From Allobosea sp. (GTDB taxonomy: Bacteria > Pseudomonadota > Alphaproteobacteria > Rhizobiales > Beijerinckiaceae), in contig JAAEQB010000076.1 of assembly GCA_024231975.1 (NCBI GenBank), forward strand, positions 1 to 64,000: a stretch of DNA of 64,000 nt. The letters are read 5' to 3'. Position 1 is the stretch's first letter, and every line of letters begins with the position of its first letter. This document shows, in pieces, positions 42,154 to 51,578 of this stretch. A program made the translations under genes and the position numbers. The notes below the pieces were generated by a model. The model was not told the DNA's origin and ran no database searches. It saw nothing but the letters and a program-made list of their open reading frames with translations.

Positions 42154-43326
42154 TCAGAACAGGCTGAGCTGCGCCTTCTCCTTCTCCGGCTTGACGAAGA
42201 GGTCGGTTCGCAGCCTGAGCCGCGCGCTGTTGAAGCCGAGCCGCTCGGCCGCCATCTCGAAGCGCCGGCCGATCATCCAGGCATAGGGACCGGAGCCGAC
42301 CTGGCGCTGGCCCCAGGCTGCGTCATAGTCCTTGCCGCCGCGGGTCGAGCGGATCAGCGAGACGACATGGCGCATTTTGTCGGGATGATGCGTCACCAGC
42401 CAGTCCTGCACGATGTCCTTCACCTCGAGTGGCAGGCGTAGCAGCACATAGCCGGCCTCGCGCGCGCCTGCAGCCTTGGCGGCGTCGAGGATGCGCTCGA
42501 TCTCATGCTCGTTGATCGCCGGTACGATCGGGGCGACCAGCACGGTCACTGGGATGCCCGCCTCCGAGAGCTTGCGGATCGTCTCGATGCGCTTGGCGGG
42601 AGCGGCGGCCCGCGGTTCCATGTTGCGGGAAAGCTTGGGATCGAGCGTCGTCACCGAGAGCGCGACCTTGACCAGCCCCTTCGCCGCCATCGGGGCGAGG
42701 ATGTCGATGTCGCGCTGCACCAGCGCCGATTTGGTGACGATGCCGACCGGATGGTTGAATTTCGCCAGCACCTCCAGGATCCCGCGCATGATCCGCAGCT
42801 TCTTCTCGATCGGCTGGTAGGCGTCGGTATTGGTGCCGATCGCGATGGTGCGCGGCTGGTAGCTCGGCGAGGACAGTTCCTTCTCCAGCAGCAGAGCCGC
42901 ATCGGGCTTGGCGGTCAGCTTGCTCTCGAAGTCGAGCCCGGGGGAGAGGCCGAGATAGGCATGGCTCGGCCGCGCGAAGCAGTAGACGCAGCCATGCTCG
43001 CAGCCGCGATAGGGGTTGATCGAGCGGTCGAACGAAATATCCGGGGAATCATTACGTGTAATGATGGTGCGCGGCTTCTCGACCGAGACCTCGGTCTTGA
43101 ATGGCGGCAGCTCGCCGAGCGAGCCCCAGCCGTCATCCTCGCTGATGCGTTGCTCGGCCTCGTAGCGTCCGCCGGGGTTGATCGTCGCACCACGCCCGCG
43201 CCGCCGCTCCGGATCGATCTGGCTGCCGACATAGGCGAGCGGGTCGACCGGCGCCGAGACCGTGCCCGGCTCGGCGTCGCGGCGCTTGAGCGGTTGCGTC
43301 CTGGCTGAGGGCCTGGCCTGCAGCAT
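42154..43326 (-). CDS. PA0069-family radical SAM protein
   Basis: 390 residues from ATG 43326, chosen for the strong GGGAGACGAAGCC upstream. The iron-sulfur motif is CEHGCVYC (C-x3-C-x2-C) in INPYRGCEHGCVYCFARPSH. The later segments TKSALVQRDIDIL and VTVLVAPIVPAINEHEIE are the SplB-like barrel. It uses a 4Fe-4S cluster to split S-adenosylmethionine. The family is related to spore photoproduct lyase, but the substrate is not known. It is divergent from a small glycosyltransferase-like gene. Confidence 0.92.
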   Translation of the reverse strand: MLQARPSARTQPLKRRDAEPGTVSAPVDPLAYVGSQIDPERRRGRGATINPGGRYEAEQRISEDDGWGSLGELPPFKTEVSVEKPRTIITRNDSPDISFDRSINPYRGCEHGCVYCFARPSHAYLGLSPGLDFESKLTAKPDAALLLEKELSSPSYQPRTIAIGTNTDAYQPIEKKLRIMRGILEVLAKFNHPVGIVTKSALVQRDIDILAPMAAKGLVKVALSVTTLDPKLSRNMEPRAAAPAKRIETIRKLSEAGIPVTVLVAPIVPAINEHEIERILDAAKAAGAREAGYVLLRLPLEVKDIVQDWLVTHHPDKMRHVVSLIRSTRGGKDYDAAWGQRQVGSGPYAWMIGRRFEMAAERLGFNSARLRLRTDLFVKPEKEKAQLSLF

Positions 43327-43442
43327 GGCTTCGTCTCCCGGCGGAATCGGTTGTTCCGAGACCAAGGAATGTGAACATAACAGGAACAAAAGGCAAGTGG
43401 CAGGATTGCGACATGTTGCAGTGCGTCATAAGCTGCCCACCC

Positions 43443-43931
43443 ATGATCACCGCCGTCATCCGGACCAATCGTGACGCCGAGGCGCTCGCCGCGACCTTGT
43501 CCGTACTGATCCCGGCGGTCGCCAGAGGCGTGATCGGCCATGCCGTGGTGATCGACGAAGCTGACGATGCCGCGATCGCGCGCCTCGCCGACGAGACCGG
43601 CGCCAGCTACGTCAGAGCGAAGAACGGCGAGGCCTGGTCGTCCGGCGCTGCACAGGCGCGCGGCGATTGGGTGATCCTGCTCGAAGCCGGCGACCTGCCC
43701 GAGCCAGCCTGGACGCCCAGCATCGAGCGGCATTTGCTGACCTCGGCGGCGCTGCCGGCTTTGATGCCGCTGCGCGGCATGGCGGCGGCCTTGCGCGAAT
43801 GGGGTGCGGTCTCGCTGCGTTCGCGCGGTGTCAGGGCAGGGTTGCTCGCGCCGAAGAAGCAGATCCTCTCCGGCCGGCTGGCCCGCGCGCCGCGCCGGCT
43901 TACCGTCCGCCGCGAGCGCGCCGCCCGCTGA
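43443..43931 (+). CDS. Small glycosyltransferase-like (GT-A fold) protein
   Basis: 162 residues from ATG 43443 (MITAVIRTNRDAEALAATLS); ATG 43413 would add ten. The strand-helix pattern and EAGDLPEPAW (the DxD-like region in which families have DDD or EAD) look like the N-terminal half of a family-2 glycosyltransferase. VVIDEADDAAIARLAD is the sugar-nucleotide side. The usual acceptor half is missing, so activity is uncertain. The C-terminus is basic (RAPRRLTVRRERAAR). Divergent from the radical SAM gene and convergent with the zinc peptidase three bases away. Confidence 0.7.
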   Translation: MITAVIRTNRDAEALAATLSVLIPAVARGVIGHAVVIDEADDAAIARLADETGASYVRAKNGEAWSSGAAQARGDWVILLEAGDLPEPAWTPSIERHLLTSAALPALMPLRGMAAALREWGAVSLRSRGVRAGLLAPKKQILSGRLARAPRRLTVRRERAAR

Positions 43932-43934
43932 CGC

Positions 43935-44825
43935 TCAGAGCTGGTTGGTCCGGAAGGTGTCGCAGCTCTGCAGCGAGCCGGACTTGAAGCCGGTGTTGAA
44001 CCAGCGGGTGCGCTGGGCCGAGGAGCCATGCGTGAAGGAATCCGGCACGACCACGCCACGGCCCTGCTGCTGCAGCTTGTCGTCGCCGATCGCCGAAGCG
44101 GTGCGCATCGCCTCGTCGATGTCGCCGGGCTCGACCCGGTCCATCGCCTGGAGGTTGTAGGCCCAGACACCGGCGAAGCAGTCGGCCTGCAATTCGACGC
44201 GCACCGAGAGCGCGTTCGATTCGCGCTCGGAAAGTCGCTGGCGCAACTCGTTTACTTTGGGCAGGATGCCGAGCAGGTTCTGGATGTGATGGCCGACCTC
44301 GTGGCCGACGACATAGGCATAGGCGAAGTCGCCGCCGCCGCCGAGCTTGCGCTGCATCTCCTGGAAGAAGGAGAGGTCGAGATAGACCCGCTGGTCGTTG
44401 GGGCAATAGAACGGTCCCATCGCCGACTGAGCCGTGCCGCAACCCGAGCGATCGACGCCGCTGAACAGCACCAGCTTGGGCGGTACGTATTTCCGGTTGG
44501 CCTGCTGCGGCAGCACCTTCGTCCAGATATCCTCGTTCTGCGCCAGCACGGCCGAGATGAATTTGCCCATCTCGTCCTGCGGCGGGCCGGCTGACTTGCG
44601 CTGCTCCTGCGTCGGCGCGCTGCGCCCGCCAATGCCGCCGATCATCTCGGCGCCGCCGATCAAAATGCGCGGATCGATGCCGAGCGCCCAGCCGAGCAGG
44701 CCGAGCACGACCATGGTGCCGATGCCGATGCCGCCGCGCCCGCCGGGAAGGCCGGCATATTCGCCACCGCCTCCGCCGCGCCGGTCCTCGACGTTTTCGG
44801 ACTGGCGGTAATCTTCCCAACGCAT
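43935..44825 (-). CDS. Neutral zinc metallopeptidase, YpfJ/KPN_02809 family
   Basis: 296 residues: a Gly-rich N-terminus, one membrane segment (IGIGTMVVLGLLGWALGI) and a large domain with the zinc motif VVGHEVGHHIQNLLG. Then VELQADCFAGVWA gives the third ligand region. The cysteine pairs GCGTAQSAMGPFYCP are conserved. It is a membrane-anchored peptidase of unknown substrate. ATG 44825 (MRWEDYRQSENVEDRRG) is the usual family start. Confidence 0.93.
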   Translation of the reverse strand: MRWEDYRQSENVEDRRGGGGGEYAGLPGGRGGIGIGTMVVLGLLGWALGIDPRILIGGAEMIGGIGGRSAPTQEQRKSAGPPQDEMGKFISAVLAQNEDIWTKVLPQQANRKYVPPKLVLFSGVDRSGCGTAQSAMGPFYCPNDQRVYLDLSFFQEMQRKLGGGGDFAYAYVVGHEVGHHIQNLLGILPKVNELRQRLSERESNALSVRVELQADCFAGVWAYNLQAMDRVEPGDIDEAMRTASAIGDDKLQQQGRGVVVPDSFTHGSSAQRTRWFNTGFKSGSLQSCDTFRTNQL

Positions 44826-44911
44826 GCGCGAACCCTTGTTGCAGCGCCGCCAATGTCGGCGAGGATGCGGCGGAACTCAAGCGTTGCCATCGGCCCGGCT
44901 GCGGCGGCCGG

Positions 44912-46174
44912 CTATTTGGCTTCGCCGCGCGAGACGTCGGTGATCATGCGGGCGAGCAGATAGAGCCGGGGCACGATCGAATCCAGCGCGACATATTCGT
45001 TCTGGTTCGAATGGGAGCCGAAGCCCCTGAGGCCGAAGCCTTCGATCACCGGCCCCTTGGCCTGGAGCGCGGCATAGGCGGCGTCGGTTCCGCCGCCGCT
45101 CGCTCTTTCCGCGATGGTCAGCGGCCGGCCGATCTCGTCGAAGATGCGCTTGGCATGCGCACCGAGCGCCTTGCTGGCCTCGGTCGGCGCCAGAGGCGGG
45201 CGGCCGCGCGTGAATGTCGCCTCCACCACCGTATCGGGGATGAGCTTGTTCTGGATGCGCTCCTTCACCGCCGCCTCGATCAGGTCGAAATCGGCCATGC
45301 GCAGTGCCCGCATGTCGCCCTGCGCCTTTGCCTCGGCCGGAATCGCGTTGCTGACCGAGCCCGCGGAGGCGAGCGTCCAGTTCAGCTTGAGCCCCATCTC
45401 CGGCTTGGAGAGATCGCGCATCTGCAGGATCTGGTGGGAGAGTTCGTAGAGCGCGTTGCGGCCCATTTCAGGCGAGCTGCCGGCATGCGAGGCGCGTCCG
45501 GTGACCTTGAGCTGCACCGAGCCGACGCCGCTGGTGGCGAGGCGGAGCGTATCCTGGGAGATATTCGAGCCCTCGCAGGAAAACACCGCATCCTGTTCGG
45601 CCGCGATCTTCGTGATCAGCGCCCTGGAGCCGGCCGAGCCGATCTCCTCGTCGCCATTGATGAGGACGGTGAGCGTGCCGTAGTCCCTGGCCGCGATCTT
45701 GTTGAGCAGCGCGACGGTGTGGAGGATCAGGGCGATGCCGTGCTTGTCGTCGGCGATGCCGAGGCCATAGGCCTTGTCGCCCTCGATCCGGAAGGGCTGC
45801 TGGGCCAGCATGCCCTTGGCGTAGACCGTGTCCATATGCGCCAGCAGCAGGATCTTCCTGGTGCCGCTGCCCTTGAAGCGCGCGAGCGCGATCTTGCCGG
45901 GCGATCGCGTCGGCTCCGCCGAGTCGACCAGCTCGGTCTCGCCGCCGAGAGCCTTGAGGCGCTCGGCGATGAGGGCGGCGATGGTCGCCAGGCCCTGTGC
46001 GTCCCGCGAGCCGGATTCGATCGAGACCAGCTTTTCGAGCGTCGCAAGATAGGCGGGCTTCTCCGCCTCGGCTGCGTCGAGGACGGGCTTTTGCGGCGCT
46101 GCCAGCGCGGGAGTTGCGAGCATCAGGGCAGCGATCACGGCGCTGCGGGTGATGATCCTGGTCGCGGACATCAT
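44912..46174 (-). CDS. M20/M28-type zinc peptidase (glutamate carboxypeptidase-like), secreted
   Basis: 420 residues with a signal peptide ending ALAAPQ. Metal-site segments: LLAHMDTVY, GIADDKHGIAL, INGDEEIGSAGS, CEGSN and the C-terminal FGLRGFGSHSNQNEYV. The dimerisation domain lies between about 200 and 310. The pattern matches the CPG2 (glutamate carboxypeptidase) group, which removes C-terminal glutamate from folates or peptides. The substrate here is inferred only from family. It stands alone upstream of the bd oxidase genes on the same strand. Confidence 0.92.
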   Translation of the reverse strand: MMSATRIITRSAVIAALMLATPALAAPQKPVLDAAEAEKPAYLATLEKLVSIESGSRDAQGLATIAALIAERLKALGGETELVDSAEPTRSPGKIALARFKGSGTRKILLLAHMDTVYAKGMLAQQPFRIEGDKAYGLGIADDKHGIALILHTVALLNKIAARDYGTLTVLINGDEEIGSAGSRALITKIAAEQDAVFSCEGSNISQDTLRLATSGVGSVQLKVTGRASHAGSSPEMGRNALYELSHQILQMRDLSKPEMGLKLNWTLASAGSVSNAIPAEAKAQGDMRALRMADFDLIEAAVKERIQNKLIPDTVVEATFTRGRPPLAPTEASKALGAHAKRIFDEIGRPLTIAERASGGGTDAAYAALQAKGPVIEGFGLRGFGSHSNQNEYVALDSIVPRLYLLARMITDVSRGEAK

Positions 46175-46233
46175 CTCCTCCCTCGATGGCCTCTTGCGAT
46201 CATATCGGACGCCTCGCCCGTCGCCGATACCGT

Positions 46234-47238
46234 CTAGTGATAGCCCGCATCGGCTTTCACCTTGCCGCGGAAGGTCCAGTACACGAAGGCCGTGTAGAAC
46301 AGGATCATCGGCAGCAGGAAGGTCACGCCGATCAGCACGAAGACGTGCGAGGCCGGCGCCGCCGCGGTGTCCCAGATCGTCAGGTCGGGCGGCACCAGAT
46401 AGGGATAGTTCGAGATCGCGAGCCCGAGGAAACAGAGCAGGAAGATCGCGATGGTGAAGGCGAAGGGCGTGAACTCATGCGCGCCATGCAGCCGCTTCCA
46501 GGCCATATAGCCGCAGAAGGCGGTCAGCACCGGGAAGGGCCAGAGCAGGACGAGGTTCGACGGGGTGAACCAGCGCTCGGCGATGCGCGGATGTGCATAG
46601 GGCGTCCACAGCGAGACCACTACGGCAAAGGCGAGCAACCCCAGCAGCAGCGTCTTCGCCTGCCGGCGTGCCCGCTCGGCCACCGGCCCCTCGGTCTTGT
46701 AGACCAGCCAGGTCGCTCCCAGCGTGGCGTAGCCGATGACGACGCCGGCGCCGCACATCAGCGTGAACGGGGTGAACCAGTCGAGCGGGCCACCGGCGAA
46801 TTGCTTGTCGACGACCTTCACGCCCTGCAGCAGCCCGCCGAGGATCAGTCCCTGCGCGAAGGCCGCCACCGTCGAGCCCGCCCAGAAGGCGAAGTCCCAG
46901 ACCTTGTGATGGGGCTTGGCCACCCAGCGGAACTCGAAGGCGACGCCGCGGAAGATCAACGCCAGCAGCATCAGGATCACCGGGATGTAGAAGGCCGGCA
47001 TGATGATGGCGTAGGCATAGGGGAAGGCGACCCAGAGGCCGCCGCCGCCGAGCACCAGCCAGGTCTCGTTGCCGTCCCAGAACGGCGCGACCGAATTCAT
47101 CATCTGGTCGCGCTCGCTTTCGTTCGGGGTCGTCGGGAACAGGATGGCGATGCCGAGGTCGAAACCATCGAGCACGACATAGAGCATCACGGCGGTGCCG
47201 ATCAGTCCGGCCCAGATCACGGGGAGATACCATTCCAT
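46234..47238 (-). CDS. cydB: Cytochrome bd-type quinol oxidase subunit II
   Basis: 334 residues, about eight membrane segments. The start VIWAGLIGTAVMLYVVLDGFDLGIAIL is the family signature. NGNETWLVLGGG-like WDGNETWLVLGGGGLWVAFP follows. With CydA it forms the terminal quinol oxidase that works at low oxygen and does not pump protons. It lies 12 bases behind cydA on the minus strand. No cydX-sized gene is visible in the 59 bases after it. Confidence 0.95.
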   Translation of the reverse strand: MEWYLPVIWAGLIGTAVMLYVVLDGFDLGIAILFPTTPNESERDQMMNSVAPFWDGNETWLVLGGGGLWVAFPYAYAIIMPAFYIPVILMLLALIFRGVAFEFRWVAKPHHKVWDFAFWAGSTVAAFAQGLILGGLLQGVKVVDKQFAGGPLDWFTPFTLMCGAGVVIGYATLGATWLVYKTEGPVAERARRQAKTLLLGLLAFAVVVSLWTPYAHPRIAERWFTPSNLVLLWPFPVLTAFCGYMAWKRLHGAHEFTPFAFTIAIFLLCFLGLAISNYPYLVPPDLTIWDTAAAPASHVFVLIGVTFLLPMILFYTAFVYWTFRGKVKADAGYH

Positions 47239-47250
47239 CGCAGGTTCTCC

Positions 47251-48681
47251 TCAGTTCGCCGGCTGGATCTTGTCGTCGCCGGGATGGCCGTCGCCGAAGA
47301 TGGCGGAGGCCGGCGCCTGCGCCGCCTTGAGCGGCCGCTTCGAGGGCTGCTCGGGCGGGTCCTCCGCGCTGATCTCGTCCGGGCCCTTGTCGATCAGGCG
47401 GTTGATCAGGGCGATGCCCGCGGCGAAGACGACGCAGTAGACGAAGACGAACAGCGCCAACGAGATCGCGACCTGCAATGTCGTCACCGGCGAGACCGCA
47501 TCCTTCGAGCGCAGGATGCCGGTGGCGAGCCAGGGCTGGCGGCCGACTTCGGTGACGAACCAGCCCGACAGGATGGCGAGGAAGCCGGCCGGCCAGCTGT
47601 ACTGCGCCAGCCAGAGCCAGCCGCGCGCCTCGAACACGGTGCCGCGCTTCCACAGCCAGGCGCCGACCCAGCCGAAGGCGATCATCAGCACGCCGATCCC
47701 GACCATGGCGCGGAAGGCGAAGAACGGGATCAGCACCGGCGGGCGATCCTCGACCTTGAAGTCCTTCAAGCTCGGGAAGAGCGCGTCCATGCTGCCATGG
47801 GTCAGCAGGCTGGCGACCCCGGGAATCGCGATCTCGAAGCGATTGAGCTCGGCCTTCTCATCCGGCCAGGCGAAGAGCACGAGCGCGCCGGGCTTCGACG
47901 AATCCCAGTGCGCCTCGATCGCGGCGAGCTTGGCGGGCTGGTAGATCGCTGTCTGCTTGCCATGGAAATCGCCGATCACGGCCTGCAGCGGTGCGGTCAG
48001 CGCGATCATCAGGATCGCCATGCGTACCATCGTCCGGGCTGACTCCGTGCGGTGCCCGGCGAGCAGATGGCGTGCCCCGGTCGCCAGCACGACGAAGGCG
48101 GTCGTCAGATAGGCCGCCGTCATCATATGCGCGAAGCGCAACGGGAAGGTCGGGTTGAAGACGATCTTCAGCCAGTCGACGGGATAGGCGATGCCGTCGC
48201 GAACCTCGTGCCCGGCCGGATACTGCATCCAGCTATTGGCCGAGAGGATCCAGAAGCCCGAGAGGGCGGTGCCGCCGGCGACGATCACTGCCGAGAGGAA
48301 ATGCAGCCAGGGCGGCACCCGCTTCCAGCCGAACAGCATCACGCCGAGGAAGGAAGCCTCGAGGAAGAAGGCGGTCAGCACCTCATAGCCGATCAGCGGG
48401 CCGATGACGTTGCCGACCGCGACCGAGAACCGGCTCCAGTTCGTGCCGAACTGGTAGGAGAGCACGATGCCGGAGACGACGCCCATGGCGAAGGACACCG
48501 CGAAGATCTTGGTCCAGAACCGGGCGAGCAGGTGGAATTTCTGGTCGCCGGTCTTCAGCCACAGCCCGAGCAGCGTCGCGATATAGGCCGAGAGCCCGAT
48601 CGTGAAGGCCGGGAAGACGATATGGAACGAGACGGTGAAGGCAAACTGGATGCGTGACAGCAGAAAGGCGTCGATTTCCAT
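47251..48681 (-). CDS. cydA: Cytochrome bd-type quinol oxidase subunit I
   Basis: 476 residues, about nine membrane segments. The motif GRQPWLATGILR and heme ligands in the N-terminal half (RIQFAFTVSFHIVFPAFTIG, with the heme His) are clear. The quinone loop is short, as in the cyanide-insensitive oxidase (CIO) branch common in alphaproteobacteria. It binds hemes and takes electrons from quinol. It is the first gene of cydAB. No FNR-type site was found in the 140 bases upstream. Confidence 0.94.
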   Translation of the reverse strand: MEIDAFLLSRIQFAFTVSFHIVFPAFTIGLSAYIATLLGLWLKTGDQKFHLLARFWTKIFAVSFAMGVVSGIVLSYQFGTNWSRFSVAVGNVIGPLIGYEVLTAFFLEASFLGVMLFGWKRVPPWLHFLSAVIVAGGTALSGFWILSANSWMQYPAGHEVRDGIAYPVDWLKIVFNPTFPLRFAHMMTAAYLTTAFVVLATGARHLLAGHRTESARTMVRMAILMIALTAPLQAVIGDFHGKQTAIYQPAKLAAIEAHWDSSKPGALVLFAWPDEKAELNRFEIAIPGVASLLTHGSMDALFPSLKDFKVEDRPPVLIPFFAFRAMVGIGVLMIAFGWVGAWLWKRGTVFEARGWLWLAQYSWPAGFLAILSGWFVTEVGRQPWLATGILRSKDAVSPVTTLQVAISLALFVFVYCVVFAAGIALINRLIDKGPDEISAEDPPEQPSKRPLKAAQAPASAIFGDGHPGDDKIQPAN

Positions 48682-48821
48682 CGCGTCGCTCCGGCGTGCC
48701 GGCCACGAACATCATGGCCGAATGACCCTGCTGGTTGCAGCGTCTACTTTGCACTCGGAATAATCAAGGAGATGCGACGGGGCAGCCGGTGCCGATGCCG
48801 CAGTGGCATCGCGCCGCTGCG

Positions 48822-49622
48822 TCAAAGCGCGACGAGGGCGGCCTTGAGCGCGCGCAGGTCGCGCCAGGCCAGGCGCTTCTGCAAGGGCTGGCGCAGCAGG
48901 TAAGCCGGGTGCAGCGTCGCGATCGCTCGGATCATGCGCGTGCCGGTATCGTATTCCATCCAGCGCCCGCGCGAGGCCAGGATGCCGGAGACGCCGAGCA
49001 GCCCCTGGGCCGACGGGCCGCCGATGCAGACCAGGATGTCGGGATCGACCAGCTCGATCTGGCGCTGAATGAAGGGCAGGCAGATCGCCACCTCCTGCGG
49101 CGTCGGCGTGCGATTGCCGGGCGGACGCCAGGGCAGGAGATTGGCGATATAGACATGCTCCTGCCGATTGAGGCCGATCGCAGCCAGCATCCGGTCGAGC
49201 AACTGTCCCGAGCGACCGACGAAGGGCAGGCCGATCCGGTCCTCGTCGGCGCCGGGCGCCTCGCCGACGAACATCACCTTCGCGGTCGGGTTGCCGTCGG
49301 CAAAGACGAGGTTCTTGGCGGTCGCCTTGAGCGGGCAGCCCTCGAAGCTCGCCAGCGCCGTCTTGAGCGCGTCCAGCGTCGTTGCCTCGCGCGCCAGCGC
49401 CCGGGCCGACAGCGCCGCCTCATCAGGCGGGGTGGCGGTTGCCACAGCTGTCGGGCGCCTGACGGGTTGCTGCGCAGCGCCCGGTGACCGTGCGACAGGC
49501 TGTCGCGCCGGCTCGGGTGCAGCTGCGAAATGGTCGTGCGGCGTCTCGTCGAGCGCCTCGGTCACGCCCATTTCGGCGTACCAGGCGATCAATTCGGCTG
49601 CGGAGACGGCGTCGAGCGACAT
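48822..49622 (-). CDS. Uracil-DNA glycosylase, family 4 (4Fe-4S)
   Basis: 266 residues from ATG 49622. The active-site motif GEAPGADEDRIGLPFVGRSG and the later LHPAYLLRQP are the family-4 marks. The cysteines in FEGCPLKATAKNL and around CIGGPSAQ and CLPF fit the iron-sulfur site. It removes uracil from DNA. The first 90 residues are an Ala/Pro-rich extension typical of alphaproteobacterial members. It is divergent from the ETF-QO gene. Confidence 0.93.
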   Translation of the reverse strand: MSLDAVSAAELIAWYAEMGVTEALDETPHDHFAAAPEPARQPVARSPGAAQQPVRRPTAVATATPPDEAALSARALAREATTLDALKTALASFEGCPLKATAKNLVFADGNPTAKVMFVGEAPGADEDRIGLPFVGRSGQLLDRMLAAIGLNRQEHVYIANLLPWRPPGNRTPTPQEVAICLPFIQRQIELVDPDILVCIGGPSAQGLLGVSGILASRGRWMEYDTGTRMIRAIATLHPAYLLRQPLQKRLAWRDLRALKAALVAL

Positions 49623-49743
49623 GAGCGGGAGAATAGAGCGGCGTTCGGAACGAAGCGAGCCCCTTCGCTGTTGCAAAATGAACGGTAGCCCCGGATAGAG
49701 GAATTCCAATCAGCCTTGCGGCAGCGCTTGGCCGGCTGATCAA

Positions 49744-49765
49744 GATAGTTCATATATAAACTATC
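49744..49765. promoter_or_regulatory. AT-rich palindrome upstream of the ETF-QO gene
   Basis: GATAGTT (49744-49750) and AACTATC (49759-49765) flank a TATA-like centre. It ends 31 bases before the ETF-QO start, in the promoter region. The shape resembles operators of MarR or TetR-type regulators. No regulator gene is adjacent. Confidence 0.5.
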
Positions 49766-49796
49766 TAACGATGAAGACGCGCGGGTGGAGGGCAGG

Positions 49797-51476
49797 ATGG
49801 ATCTGAAGGAAGCGCAGAGCACGCCGCGCGAGAGCATGGACTATGACGTCGTCATCGTCGGCGCAGGTCCCGCCGGGCTCGCCGCCGCGATCCGGCTGAA
49901 ACAGCTCGATGAAGCCATCTCGGTCGTCGTGGTCGAGAAGGGCTCCGAGGTCGGCGCGCACATCCTCTCCGGCGCCGTCATCGATCCGATCGGCCTCGAC
50001 AAGCTTCTGCCGGACTGGCGCGAGGACGAGGCCCGCCCGCTGCATACGCAGGTGACCGAGGACGTCTTCTATTTCCTCGGCCCGGCCGGCGGGGCGCGCC
50101 TGCCGAACTTCGCCATGCCGAAGCTGATGAACAATCACGGCAACTTCGTCGGCTCGCTCGGTCTGGTCGCGCGCTATCTCGCGGCCCGTGCCGAGGCGCT
50201 CGGCGTCGAGATCTATCCGGGCTTCGCCGCCGCCGAACTGCTCTACAATGAGGACGGTTCGGTCGCCGGCATCGCCACCGGCGACATGGGCATCGCCAAG
50301 GACGGCACCGTCTCGGACCGCTTCACCCGCGGCATGGAACTGCGTGGCCGCTATACGCTGCTCGGCGAAGGGGCGCGTGGCTCGCTCTCCAAGATCGCGA
50401 TCAAGCGCTTTGCCCTCGATGAGGGGCGCGAGCCGCAGAAATACGGTATCGGCCTCAAGGAAATCTGGCAGGTCAAGCCGGAGAAGTTCAAGAAGGGGCT
50501 GGTCCAGCACTCCTTCGGCTGGCCGCTCGACATGTCGACCGGCGGCGGCTCCTTCCTCTACCATTTCGACGACAACCTGGTCTCGGTCGGCTTCGTCGTT
50601 CATCTCAACTACTCGAACCCGACGCTCTCGCCCTTCGACGAGTTCCAGCGCTTCAAGACCCATCCGATGATCCGCGACGTCTTCGAGGGCGCCAAGCGCC
50701 TCTCCTATGGCTCGCGCGCGATCACGGAGGGCGGCTGGCAGTCGGTGCCCAAGCTGACCTTCCCGGGCGGGGCGCTGATCGGCTGCGCCGCCGGCTTCGT
50801 CAACGTTCCGCGCATCAAGGGCAGCCACAACGCCATCCTGTCGGGCATGCTGGCGGCCGAGCATCTCGTGCCGGCGCTGGCGGCGGGGCGCTCGCATGAT
50901 ATGGTCGACGGCATCGAGGACAGCTGGCGCGGCTCCGAGATCGGCCGCGACCTGAAGCCGGTGCGCAACGTCAAGCCGCTCTGGTCGAAGCTCGGCACGC
51001 TCGGCGGCGTCGCCTTCGGTGCGGTCGACATGTGGTTGAACCAGCTCTTCGGCTGGTCGCCCTTCGGCACGCTGAAGCATGGCAAGCCCGACCATGCCAC
51101 GCTGAAGCCGATCGGCATGGTCAAGCCCATCGTCTATCCCAAGCCGGACGGCAAGATCTCCTTCGACAAGCTCTCTTCGGTCTTCCTCTCGGCGACCAAT
51201 CACGAGGAGGACCAGCCCGCCCATCTGAAGCTGACCGACCCGAACGTGCCGGTGCTGCAGAACCTGCCGATCTACGGCGAGCCGGCGCGGCTCTATTGCC
51301 CGGCCGGCGTCTACGAGGTGGTCTATGCCGATCCGGAGAAGCAGTCGCTGCCGCGCTTCGTGATCAACGCGCAGAACTGCGTGCACTGCAAGACCTGCGA
51401 CATCAAGGACCCCGCCCAGAACATCACCTGGACGGTGCCGGAAGGCGCGGGCGGTCCGAATTATTCGAACATGTGA
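49797..51476 (+). CDS. Electron transfer flavoprotein-ubiquinone oxidoreductase
   Basis: 559 residues from ATG 49797, with GGAGGGCAGG upstream; GTG 49785 is less likely. The FAD-binding start is YDVVIVGAGPAGLAAAIRL. The C-terminal 4Fe-4S cluster region includes LYCPAGVYEV and NCVHCKTCDIKDP. It passes electrons from ETF, mainly from fatty-acid and amino-acid breakdown, to ubiquinone in the membrane. It ends at a good terminator. The upstream palindrome suggests regulated expression. Confidence 0.96.
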   Translation: MDLKEAQSTPRESMDYDVVIVGAGPAGLAAAIRLKQLDEAISVVVVEKGSEVGAHILSGAVIDPIGLDKLLPDWREDEARPLHTQVTEDVFYFLGPAGGARLPNFAMPKLMNNHGNFVGSLGLVARYLAARAEALGVEIYPGFAAAELLYNEDGSVAGIATGDMGIAKDGTVSDRFTRGMELRGRYTLLGEGARGSLSKIAIKRFALDEGREPQKYGIGLKEIWQVKPEKFKKGLVQHSFGWPLDMSTGGGSFLYHFDDNLVSVGFVVHLNYSNPTLSPFDEFQRFKTHPMIRDVFEGAKRLSYGSRAITEGGWQSVPKLTFPGGALIGCAAGFVNVPRIKGSHNAILSGMLAAEHLVPALAAGRSHDMVDGIEDSWRGSEIGRDLKPVRNVKPLWSKLGTLGGVAFGAVDMWLNQLFGWSPFGTLKHGKPDHATLKPIGMVKPIVYPKPDGKISFDKLSSVFLSATNHEEDQPAHLKLTDPNVPVLQNLPIYGEPARLYCPAGVYEVVYADPEKQSLPRFVINAQNCVHCKTCDIKDPAQNITWTVPEGAGGPNYSNM

Positions 51477-51516
51477 TCGCGCTGGCGGCCGGTTCGCGGT
51501 GAGCGCTTGAAATGTG

Positions 51517-51550
51517 AAAGGCCGCGCGGCTTGGACCGTGCGGCCTTTTT
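51517..51550 (+). terminator. Rho-independent terminator after the ETF-QO gene
   Basis: AAAGGCCGC-type stem closes with GCGGCCTTTTT on the plus strand, with a T-run. It may also serve the convergent small lipoprotein gene on the minus strand, whose stop lies 29 bases beyond. Confidence 0.85.
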
Positions 51551-51578
51551 CATCGTTTTGCCCTGAAAAGGGGACGAA

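Noticed and set aside
48682..48821. FNR-type site before cydAB
   Set aside because: TTGC and TCAA halves occur but not at the right spacing.
49761..51386. 541-residue minus-strand frame
   Set aside because: Antisense of the ETF-QO gene, which has clear FAD and iron-sulfur motifs.
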